Part shown: piece after piece, positions 23,235-30,033 of the stretch
Numbering within the stretch: the stretch's first letter is position 1
How the letters are laid out: each line of letters begins with the position of its first letter
Source: Gammaproteobacteria bacterium
GTDB taxonomy: Bacteria; Pseudomonadota; Gammaproteobacteria; Thiohalomonadales; Thiohalomonadaceae
Direction of reading: 5' to 3'
Length of the DNA stretch: 58,028 nt
Assembly (NCBI GenBank): GCA_003252455.1
Contig: QKED01000025.1
Span: 1 to 58,028, forward strand
Translations under genes and position numbers: made by a program
Notes under the pieces: model-generated
The model's input: the letters and a program-made list of their open reading frames with translations, nothing else
Database searches by the model: none
What the model was told of the DNA's origin: nothing

Positions 23235-23659
23235 GCCAGCGCCACTGGCGCAGCGATCACCACCACGTAGCCGTTGCAGTCGCGTAGCCACAGCTCGCAC
23301 ATCCCGTAGAAGGTGGTGCGCTCGGGTAGCACCACCTCCACGACACCACTCACCTCGGCCACCAGCGCCTGCCACTGCGCCAGCTCCATCTCCAGATAGA
23401 AGGTAGCGCTCGCCTGCAGCGGTTGATCGGCGAACACGGGCAGCTCCTGCGCCAGCGAGGCGCGCGCCTGAAACATCAGTTTGGCCCCGTCACGCATGAG
23501 CATCGCCCACTGCAACGCGGTCGAGTCGGGGTCCGCGCTGATCATCGGCCCCTCCCAAGGCATACCGGCGAGAAACTGAAAGCCGAGGGTGTCGCGATAG
23601 AAGGCCACGGCGGTATTGACATCGTCACACATCAGGTTGGGGGTCAGACTGGTCTGCAT
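23231..23659 (-). CDS. VOC-superfamily (glyoxalase/bleomycin-resistance-like) protein
   Basis: A 142-aa small cytoplasmic protein with the paired beta-alpha-beta-beta-beta fold of the vicinal oxygen chelate family. Typical pieces are LTPNLMCDDVNTAVAFYRDT then LGFQFLAG at the start, MLMRDGAKLMFQARASL in the first half, and CELWLRDCNGYVVVIAAP at the C-terminus, where a metal or ligand residue (the Glu in CELWLRD) is expected. Substrate cannot be predicted; members include resistance proteins and lyases. It is the first gene of a two-gene minus-strand unit with the EVE gene and is divergent from the tfoX-like/WYL unit. The palindrome at 23727-23754 lies between the two units, so co-regulation by the WYL protein is likely. 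Confidence 0.87.
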   Translation of the reverse strand: MQTSLTPNLMCDDVNTAVAFYRDTLGFQFLAGMPWEGPMISADPDSTALQWAMLMRDGAKLMFQARASLAQELPVFADQPLQASATFYLEMELAQWQALVAEVSGVVEVVLPERTTFYGMCELWLRDCNGYVVVIAAPVALA

Positions 23660-23726
23660 CTCTAGCTCCTGTTTTCACGGTTTGGCCATTGCGGCGCGGT
23701 ACAAGGTGAGCGAGAGTCTAGCCAGC

Positions 23727-23754
23727 CCCTACTGACAACCTGCTGTCAGTAGGG
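23727..23754. promoter_or_regulatory. Perfect palindrome in divergent promoter region, probable WYL-regulator operator
   Basis: CCCTACTGACA at 23727-23737 is exactly inverted as TGTCAGTAGGG at 23744-23754 around ACCTGC. It sits 68 bp upstream of the VOC start and 36 bp upstream of the TfoX-like start. An 11-bp perfect arm in a 131-bp divergent gap next to a DeoR-type HTH/WYL regulator gene is the expected position and form of its operator (inference). Confidence 0.6.
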
Positions 23755-23790
23755 CTTTGGCAGAATAGACAAAAACAGAGGAGGCGCCGC

Positions 23791-24123
23791 ATGCCCGTCA
23801 GCCCGGACTATCTGGAGTACATCAAGGAGCAGCTCGCCTGGCTCCCGGCCCTGAGCCACCGGCGCATGTTCGGCGGCATCGGGCTCTACGCCGATGGCTG
23901 GTTCTTCGCCATCTTGGTCGACGATACCCTCTATCTGAAGGCCGATGACGCGCACCGCGCCACCTACAGCAGTGCCGGGGCCGAACCGTTTCGTTACCAA
24001 CGCGACGGCAAGACGGCGCAGATGGACTACTGGTCCCCCCCGGCCGAGGTGCTCGAAGAGCCCGATGCCCTGCGCGCCTGGGTCGAACTGGCCCTCGGCG
24101 CGGCACGCCGACAAAAGCGCTGA
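23791..24123 (+). CDS. TfoX/Sxy N-terminal domain protein
   Basis: A 110-aa protein matching the TfoX N-terminal domain alone: RRMFGGIGLYADGWFFAILV (about residues 24-43), DDTLYLKADD and a C-terminal helix with PDALRAWVELALGAARR. Full TfoX competence regulators also have a C-terminal helix-hairpin-helix domain, which is absent here, so a direct role in competence should not be assumed. The ribosome binding site is GAGGAGG upstream. The stop overlaps the start of the WYL regulator gene (TGATG), so the two proteins are probably made together. Single-domain TfoX-N proteins are often found beside WYL or VOC genes, but their function is unclear. Confidence 0.88.
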   Translation: MPVSPDYLEYIKEQLAWLPALSHRRMFGGIGLYADGWFFAILVDDTLYLKADDAHRATYSSAGAEPFRYQRDGKTAQMDYWSPPAEVLEEPDALRAWVELALGAARRQKR

Positions 24124-24815
24124 TGCGCCGCGCCGACCGACTGTTTCGCATCGTCCAGGCGCTCAGCAGCCAGCGCACGGTCACCGCGCGTGAGCTGGCC
24201 GCTCGGTTGGAGGTCTCCGCGCGGACCATCTACCGCGACATGCAGGACCTCTCGCTGGCCGAGGTGCCGCTCATCGCCGAGCCCGGCAACGGCTACCGCC
24301 TGGCCCTCGGCAGCCGCCTGCCGACGCTGATGTTCGAGCCCGAGGAGCTGGAGGCGATGCACCTGGGCACGCGCATGGTCGCCACCTGGGCCGACCCGGC
24401 GCTGGCGGATGCCGCCGCGCGTGCGGTGGAGAAGATCGAGGCGGTGCTGCCCGAACGCCTGCGCCCGCAGCACGACGCCCACCTGCTGGTGCCCCCCGGT
24501 GGTCTCGATGCGCCGGTCGCGACCACCCTCGGCCAGTTGCGCGCGGCGATCACCGCACGGCGCAAGGTGTGCTTCCACTACACCCGCGCCGACGGTACCG
24601 CCTCGCAACGCGCCGTGCGCCCCCTCGGGGTGGCCTACTGGGGCCAGCTCTGGACCCTGGTCGCCTGGTGCGAATTACGCGACGACTTCCGCCACTTTCG
24701 CCTCGACCGCATCGCCCACTTAGTGGAGAGCGGTGAGGGGTTCGAGGCCGAGGCGGGGCGGACGCTGGAGGCATTTCTCGCTACAGTAGCGCCCAAGCCC
24801 GCGCGCGGTCGTTGA
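24123..24815 (+). CDS. YafY-type transcriptional regulator (HTH_11 + WYL domain)
   Basis: A 230-aa cytoplasmic regulator. The N-terminal DeoR-type HTH spans about residues 1-60 (RRADRLFRIVQALSSQRTVT, ARELAARLEVSARTIYRDMQ). A linker contains FEPEELEAMHLGTRMVATWA. The WYL-type ligand domain occupies about residues 140-210, with GVAYWGQLWTLVAWCELRDD and FRHFRLDRIAHL; the canonical W-Y-L stretch reads YWGQLW here. WYL domains are thought to sense nucleic acids or nucleotides. Its start codon overlaps the TfoX-like stop. Autoregulation and control of the divergent VOC-EVE genes through the palindrome at 23727 is the simplest model. Confidence 0.9.
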   Translation: MRRADRLFRIVQALSSQRTVTARELAARLEVSARTIYRDMQDLSLAEVPLIAEPGNGYRLALGSRLPTLMFEPEELEAMHLGTRMVATWADPALADAAARAVEKIEAVLPERLRPQHDAHLLVPPGGLDAPVATTLGQLRAAITARRKVCFHYTRADGTASQRAVRPLGVAYWGQLWTLVAWCELRDDFRHFRLDRIAHLVESGEGFEAEAGRTLEAFLATVAPKPARGR

Positions 24816-24843
24816 GCCGCCCCCACCCCTCAAGGAGGAGCCA

Positions 24844-26541
24844 GTGACCATCCGTCTCTTCGCCAGCCTGACCCTTGCCCTCGGCCTCGCCGCCTGTGGT
24901 CAGAGCGCCGACACCCCGCAGCCCCCCATCGCAGCCCCTGCCGCACCCAACAGCGCGGCACGCCCCGCAGCGACCCCCAACCCACGGCACCTCCGCCTCA
25001 TGCTGATCAACGATGTCTACCGCATCGAGGGGCTCGACAACGGTACGCTGGGCGGTCTCGCCCGCGTACGCAGCCTGCGCCGCGAGCTGGAGGCCGAGGG
25101 CCCCGAGCTACTGCTGCTGCACGCCGGTGACCTGCTCTACCCCTCGCTGCTCAGCCGCCGCCTCGACGGCGAGCAGATGATCGACATCCTCAACCGTCTC
25201 GACGGAGACCCGGAGGGTTTCGACCCCAACCTCTTCGTCACCTTCGGCAACCACGAGTTCGACAAAGCCGCGCTGAAGGACGCGGCCAAGCTGCGCGCGC
25301 GCCTGCACGCGTCGCAGTTCACCTGGCTCTCCAGCAACGTCGACTTCGCCCGGGGCGCGGATGGCCAGCCACTCGTAGACGGCCCCCACCTGCTGCCCTA
25401 CACCCTGATCGAGCGCGGCGGCCTGCGCATCGGCCTCTTCGGGCTCACCATCGACAGCCGCCTGCCCGCCTATGTGCAGGCCATCCGTCCCCCCGAGGGG
25501 GCGGCGCGCGCAACCATCGCCACCCTGCGCGCGCAAGGGGCCGAGCTGGTCATCGCCCTCACCCACCTCACCCTGGCGCAGGACCGTGCACTGCTGGAGG
25601 CACTCGGCGAACAGGGCCCCGACCTGATCCTCGGTGGCCACGAGCACGAGCGCCACGAGGCGTGGGTGGGCCGGCGCCCCATCTTCAAGGCCGATGCGGA
25701 CGCCCGCAGCGCCCTGGTGGCGGAGGTCGAACTGGGGGCCGAGGGGCCGACGGTCCGCGCCAGCTATCACGACCTAGACGCCAGCGTGCCCCCGGACCCG
25801 CTCCTCGCCGCGCGGGTCGACCACTGGCTCGGCTACTTCCAGCAGTTGGAGTGCGACCAGGAGGGGCGCACCGCGGGGTGCCTGGACCAGGTGCTCGGCC
25901 AGACACACACACCCCTGGTGGCCGAGGAGCTGCTGATCCGCCGCCAAGAGACCAACCTGGGCGACTGGCTGATGGACGTGGCGCGCACCACCTTCGCCGC
26001 CCAGGGGGCGCAGATCGCCTTCATCAACGCCGGCAGCCTGCGCCTGAATCAGGACCTCCCCCCCGGCCCCATCACCCGACGTCACCTGCTGGAGCTATTC
26101 GCCTATCCGGCGCCGCTCTACCTGGTGCGCCTCGACGGCGCCACCCTGCAACGGGTGGTCGAGCAGGCCGTCAGTCGCTGGCCCGGTGAGGGACGCTGGC
26201 TACAGATCAGTGGCTTCGCCTTCCGCCACGACACCGAACAGGGCACGGTGAGCGACCTCAGCCTGCTCACCGCCGACGGTCCGCGCCCGATCCGCCCCGA
26301 TGAGAGCCTGCTCGCCGTGACCAACGGCTTCCTACTCGACGAGAGCGGCGACCAAGACGGCTACCGCATGCTCAACCTGGGGCTGCGTGTGGCACCCGAG
26401 GCCGTCGCACCGGACCTGCGCGAGCGGGTGGTCGAGGCGTTGGCCGAGGCGGGCGCGGCGGGCATCGCCCCGACGCAGGCCGGACGCATCTGCCAACACC
26501 CGGCCGCCGACGGCCCCTGTCTGCTCGACGCAGTGCGCTGA
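24844..26541 (+). CDS. Lipoprotein 5'-nucleotidase / 2',3'-cyclic phosphodiesterase family (UshA-like)
   Basis: A 565-aa exported enzyme expected to hydrolyse extracellular nucleotides. The GTG start is strongly supported by AAGGAGGAG. The signal peptide ends with lipobox LAAC (Cys 18), then a Pro/Ala linker. The N-terminal metallophosphatase has LMLINDVYRIEG, LLHAGDLLYPSLL, FVTFGNHEFDKAA, ALTHLTLAQDRAL and LGGHEHERHE, which supply the two-metal site. The usual first motif Asp-x-His reads DVY here, so one metal ligand may be replaced. The C-terminal 5_nucleotid_C domain (from about residue 350) includes RRQETNLGDWLMDVARTT and FINAGSLRLNQDLPPG. It is probably anchored to a membrane facing the periplasm and used for phosphate or nucleoside salvage. 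It stands 28 bp behind the WYL gene. Confidence 0.9.
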   Translation: MTIRLFASLTLALGLAACGQSADTPQPPIAAPAAPNSAARPAATPNPRHLRLMLINDVYRIEGLDNGTLGGLARVRSLRRELEAEGPELLLLHAGDLLYPSLLSRRLDGEQMIDILNRLDGDPEGFDPNLFVTFGNHEFDKAALKDAAKLRARLHASQFTWLSSNVDFARGADGQPLVDGPHLLPYTLIERGGLRIGLFGLTIDSRLPAYVQAIRPPEGAARATIATLRAQGAELVIALTHLTLAQDRALLEALGEQGPDLILGGHEHERHEAWVGRRPIFKADADARSALVAEVELGAEGPTVRASYHDLDASVPPDPLLAARVDHWLGYFQQLECDQEGRTAGCLDQVLGQTHTPLVAEELLIRRQETNLGDWLMDVARTTFAAQGAQIAFINAGSLRLNQDLPPGPITRRHLLELFAYPAPLYLVRLDGATLQRVVEQAVSRWPGEGRWLQISGFAFRHDTEQGTVSDLSLLTADGPRPIRPDESLLAVTNGFLLDESGDQDGYRMLNLGLRVAPEAVAPDLRERVVEALAEAGAAGIAPTQAGRICQHPAADGPCLLDAVR

Positions 26542-26722
26542 GCCTACCCGTGTCAACCCTCGCCCGGGCGCCGCGCGCGCACTGCATCGAGCAGCGCCTG
26601 GTGCGGGTCCAGGGCAGCGGCACACGGGCGCGCAGTCTCGCCGCGGGGTCCGCCGGGAGGCGATGCATAGGCATAGCCAGACCACGCCCGGCGACGCGAT
26701 TGCGCCTTGAGGCGTCATTCAC

Positions 26723-27736
26723 GTGCGGTTGTATGGCCCTCGCCGATCCGCACTCGCCGATCCGACACGCGGACGGCCGATGCCCGTGCGCACCCGACTC
26801 CTGCCAAACGCGGTGCACCGCGCAACGACGAGCGTGACCTTACTAACGCCATCCACCCCACCGCTCGAACCACCCGCCGCCTCCCCCCTGCAGTGGGTGA
26901 CCTGGCGTGGTCTGCGCTTTCTGCTCAAGCGCGACGACCTGAGCGCCCCCTATCCGGGCAACAAGGGGCGCAAACTGGCCGGGCTGGTGCCCAGCCTGGC
27001 GGGGTGCCCCGCACTCGTCTCCCATGGTGGGGCACAGTCCAACGCCATGCTCGCCCTGGCGCGCCTGGCCCGACACCACGCCCTGGTGCTGCACTACCAC
27101 ACCCGTCCCCTACCCCGCTGGCTGCGTGCCCAGCCCAACGGCAACTTGGCCGAGGCGTTGGCGCTCGGCATGCAGTTGGTCGAGGGCCCGACACCGCAAC
27201 GCAGTGCGCAACAGGCCGCCGAACGGATGGGCGCGCGTCTCGTCCCCCAGGGGGCGGCGATGGCCGAGGCCGAGGTCGGATTGGCGCAGTTGGCACACGA
27301 GCTACAGGCACAACTGGCGGCGTTCGGCGAGCGACAAGCCAGCCTCCTGCTCCCCTCGGGCACCGGCGCTACGGCACTCTATCTGCAACGCCACCTGGCC
27401 TGGCCGGTCTACACCCTCCCCTGTGTGGGCACTGCCGATTACCTGCGCCGACAGTGGCACGCCCTCGCCCCCGAGGGCCCTTTTCCGCACATCCTCGACG
27501 CGGCCAAACCGGCCCCGTTCGGTCGACCGCGCGCGGCATCACTGGCGGTGTGGCGCGACGCCTGCGCCGCCACCGGCGTCACCTTCGACCTGCTCTACGA
27601 CCCCATCGCCCTCACCGCCCTGCTCGCGCACGGCGCCACCCTGCCCCAACCGCTCATCTACCTGCACTGCGGCGGGGTGGAGGGGAACGAGACGATGTTG
27701 GCGCGCTATCGGCGCGAGGGGATACTCGAACACTAA
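26723..27736 (+). CDS. ACC deaminase / D-cysteine desulfhydrase-like PLP enzyme
   Basis: A fold-type II PLP-dependent enzyme of the 1-aminocyclopropane-1-carboxylate deaminase/D-cysteine desulfhydrase family. FLLKRDDLSAPYPGNKGRKL carries the PLP lysine in SGNKxRK-type context (here PGNKGRKL). SHGGAQSNAMLALARLARHH matches the GGxQSNHxRa cofactor loop, although His is replaced by Ala (SNAML). LLPSGTGATALYLQRHL is the phosphate-binding loop, and YLHCGGVEGNETML lies near the end. The start is uncertain. GTG 26723 has GAGG upstream but adds about 37 unrelated residues; ATG 26780 and GTG 26834 fit the family length better. True ACC deaminase activity is not assured; D-cysteine desulfhydrase or an unknown deaminase are alternatives. 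Confidence 0.83.
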   Translation: MRLYGPRRSALADPTRGRPMPVRTRLLPNAVHRATTSVTLLTPSTPPLEPPAASPLQWVTWRGLRFLLKRDDLSAPYPGNKGRKLAGLVPSLAGCPALVSHGGAQSNAMLALARLARHHALVLHYHTRPLPRWLRAQPNGNLAEALALGMQLVEGPTPQRSAQQAAERMGARLVPQGAAMAEAEVGLAQLAHELQAQLAAFGERQASLLLPSGTGATALYLQRHLAWPVYTLPCVGTADYLRRQWHALAPEGPFPHILDAAKPAPFGRPRAASLAVWRDACAATGVTFDLLYDPIALTALLAHGATLPQPLIYLHCGGVEGNETMLARYRREGILEH

Positions 27737-27792
27737 GGCACAGGCGGCCTGTGCGCCGCACCGGACGTGCGGCACCCCGTCCCGCACGCGGG

Positions 27793-28227
27793 TCACTCCA
27801 CCCAGTGGCGCTCGATCTCGAACCCCGGGCCGAGCGTGGCGGCCAGGGCCTGGGCCAGGCGCCCCACCTCTTCGGGCGGGTAGGCCGCACGCTCGGGGCG
27901 ACCCCAAACCACCCCTGGCCAGGCGTAGTCGTCGTTGCGCCGGGCGATGACGTGCACATGCAGCTGCGCTACCACGTTGCCGATGGCGGCGACGTTGAGC
28001 TTGTCGCACGGGTGGTGCACAGCGAGGTAGCGTCCCAACTGGTCCACCGCCGCCCACAGGCGCAACTGATGGGCGACGGGCAGGCGGTAGATCTCGCTCT
28101 CGCTGGTCTCGGGGACCAGGATGAGCCAGGTGACCAGGGCGTTGTCCATCAGCCGCAGGTGCATACCGTCGAGCTTGCCCAGGGGGTGGGTATCTGCCTC
28201 CAGGCGGGGGTCGAGGGAGAAACTCAT
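27793..28227 (-). CDS. HIT-family protein
   Basis: A 144-aa histidine-triad-fold protein, probably a nucleotide hydrolase or transferase acting in the cytoplasm. The HIT motif region reads NVVAQLHVHVIARRNDDYAW, with the active-site histidine in the HVHV core, and the family-typical AWPGVVWG follows. The N-terminal half has LRLMDNALVTWLILVPETSE. The ATG at 28227 has AGGAGG at ideal spacing and overlaps the Kdo kinase stop as ATGA, indicating translational coupling. The first His of the canonical HxHxH is Gln in this subfamily. The link to LPS kinase is positional only; it may serve nucleotide housekeeping. Confidence 0.92.
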   Translation of the reverse strand: MSFSLDPRLEADTHPLGKLDGMHLRLMDNALVTWLILVPETSESEIYRLPVAHQLRLWAAVDQLGRYLAVHHPCDKLNVAAIGNVVAQLHVHVIARRNDDYAWPGVVWGRPERAAYPPEEVGRLAQALAATLGPGFEIERHWVE

Positions 28228-28958
28228 GCCGATGCCTCCTCTATGTGGCGGTTGTAGGCGGTAAGCAGCTGCCCCCAGACGTGCGCGTCGAAGGCGAAGC
28301 CGGGGCGCTGCCGGTGCAACTTGTCGAGGGAGCGGTGCAGGCGGGCCAGGTTGGCCGCGCGCCAAGGGCCGGGGGTGCGCAGCTCGCCCCGGTCCAGGTC
28401 GATGAGATGGGGCTGCCCAGTCCCATCGAGCAAGATGTTGTGGGCGTTGAGATCGGCGTGAAACAGGCCGTGACGCTGGGTGCGCGCGAGCATCGCCCCC
28501 ACCGCCGCCCACCCCGCCGCGGCCAGCGGCCCCTCACTGAGCAGGGCGCTCAGGGGGCGCGCGGGGAGGCGCTGGGTGATGAGGTCGGCGCGATAGCTCA
28601 AGCCCTGGCGCAGCAGGCGCGCGGCGTGCGGGCGTGGCACCGGCAGCCCCGCCTGCCAGAGGCGAGCGGTGAGCAGGAACTCTCGCCAGGGGCGGCTCCT
28701 AGTCAGGCCCAAGTAGAGGTAGCGGTCGGCGATCAGCCGACCCGGCAGGCCGCCACGCCGATAGTGGCGCCAGACATACTCCTGCCCCGAGGGACCACGC
28801 AGAAACCAGGCCGCTGCTCGCCCCTCGTCACTCCCTGCGAGCAGCCCCCCTTGGGCGCGCCAGTGCGCCAACGTGAAGCTGTCGGCAGTCACATGGTCAG
28901 GGGCGGTGGCATCGTATAGGATGTAGCCCCCCTCGATTACCTGCGTGTGGATCTCCAC
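28224..28958 (-). CDS. kdkA: 3-deoxy-D-manno-octulosonic acid (Kdo) kinase, KdkA/WaaP-like
   Basis: A 244-aa inner-membrane-associated LPS core kinase. Residues with the family's look are GGYILYDATAP at the N-terminus, YVWRHYRRGGLPGRL (about residues 75-89), where the nucleotide-binding Lys/Arg lies, HADLNAHNILLDGTG with the catalytic Asp (about 170-184) and PHLIDLDRGELR with the metal-binding Asp. These match KdkA, which phosphorylates Kdo in organisms with a single Kdo. GTG 28958 is the best start because the family's N-terminus (EIHTQVIEGGYILYDA) begins there; the open frame upstream overlaps the divergent heptosyltransferase gene. The gap between the divergent starts is tiny or negative, so their promoters must lie inside each other's coding sequence. 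Confidence 0.87.
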   Translation of the reverse strand: MEIHTQVIEGGYILYDATAPDHVTADSFTLAHWRAQGGLLAGSDEGRAAAWFLRGPSGQEYVWRHYRRGGLPGRLIADRYLYLGLTRSRPWREFLLTARLWQAGLPVPRPHAARLLRQGLSYRADLITQRLPARPLSALLSEGPLAAAGWAAVGAMLARTQRHGLFHADLNAHNILLDGTGQPHLIDLDRGELRTPGPWRAANLARLHRSLDKLHRQRPGFAFDAHVWGQLLTAYNRHIEEASA

Positions 28959-30033
28959 CCTACCCCCAGTGATCAATCTGCCACTCCACTTCCCCCCCGA
29001 TTCGCTCTGTCTGTTGCGCCTCTCGGCCATCGGCGACATCAGCCACACCCTGCCGACCCTGCGCACGCTGCAGGCGGCCTGGCCCGACACGCGCATCAGC
29101 TGGATCATCGGTAAGACCGAGCACGCCCTGGTGGGGGATATTCCCGGGGTCGACTTTATCATCTTCGACAAGGCGCTGGGGTGGCGCGCCTACGCGGCCC
29201 TGCGCGAACAGCTACGCGGACGGCGCTTCGACCTACTACTGCACATGCAGATGTCGCTGCGCGCGAGCCTCATCAGCCTGCTGGTCGAGGCGCCGATCAA
29301 GCTCGGCTTCGACCGGGAACGGGCCAAAGACCTGCAGTGGCTCTTCACCAACGCACGCATCCACTACCACCCCCGCCAGCACGTGCTCGACAGCCTGCTC
29401 GGCTTCCCTGCCGCGCTCGGCATCCGCAAGCCGGTCGTGGCGTGGGATATCCCCATCCCCGCGCGCGACCGCGCCTGGGCCGCGCAGACCCTCCCCGAGG
29501 GTGCGCCGGTGCTGGTCATCAGCCCCTGCTCCAGCATGGCCTATCGCAACTGGAGCGCCGAGGGCTACGCCAAGGTGGCCGACTTCGCCGCCGAGCGCTA
29601 CGCCATGCGCGTGGTACTCAGCGGCGGGCCGAGCCGTATCGAGCGCGCCTATGCCGAGCAGATCCTGCAGCGCTGCGCGCATCCGCCGCTCGACCTCATC
29701 GGCCGCACCAGCCTCAAACAACTGCTCGCCCTGCTCGAACGCGCCACCCTGCTCATCGCCCCCGACTCCGGTCCGGCGCACCTGGCCACCGCCGTGGGGC
29801 TGCCGGTGATCGGCCTCTACGCCGCCACCAATCCCGACCGCGCGCGCCCCTACCTGAGCGCCGATTGGGTGGTCAACCGCTACCCCGAGGCGGTGCAGGC
29901 CAAGTTCGGCAAACACCCCGATGCCCTGCCCTGGGGCCAGCGGGTGCGCGACGAGGGGACCATGGCCCGTATCAGCCCCGACGCGGTGCTCACCCAGTTG
30001 CAGCGCTTCATGCAGCAGAGGGCCCACCCATGA
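28945..30033 (+). CDS. Heptosyltransferase (glycosyltransferase family 9), WaaC/WaaF-like
   Basis: A protein of up to 362 aa that adds L-glycero-D-manno-heptose to the LPS inner core on the cytoplasmic face. LCLLRLSAIGDISHTLPTLR is the conserved GT9 start (LRxxxIGDxxxxxP), and TRISWIIGKTEHALVGDIPG follows. The C-terminal Rossmann half has SGGPSRIERAYAEQIL, LIGRTSLKQLLALLERATLL then IAPDSGPAHLATAVGLPVIG and LYAATNPDRARPY, the ADP-heptose site. Starts are weak: GTG 28945 or GTG 28969. With the first, it overlaps kdkA by 14 bp. The stop overlaps the next gene as ATGA. It is more like WaaC (heptosyltransferase I) than WaaF, but I cannot be sure. Together with kdkA it implies a Kdo-heptose core. 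Confidence 0.9.
   Translation: MWISTLPPVINLPLHFPPDSLCLLRLSAIGDISHTLPTLRTLQAAWPDTRISWIIGKTEHALVGDIPGVDFIIFDKALGWRAYAALREQLRGRRFDLLLHMQMSLRASLISLLVEAPIKLGFDRERAKDLQWLFTNARIHYHPRQHVLDSLLGFPAALGIRKPVVAWDIPIPARDRAWAAQTLPEGAPVLVISPCSSMAYRNWSAEGYAKVADFAAERYAMRVVLSGGPSRIERAYAEQILQRCAHPPLDLIGRTSLKQLLALLERATLLIAPDSGPAHLATAVGLPVIGLYAATNPDRARPYLSADWVVNRYPEAVQAKFGKHPDALPWGQRVRDEGTMARISPDAVLTQLQRFMQQRAHP

Noticed and set aside
29181-30029. Extended N-terminus of the LtaS-like gene starting inside the heptosyltransferase gene
   Set aside because: That part is out-of-frame shadow of the GT9 gene; membrane helices begin at the ATG at 30030.
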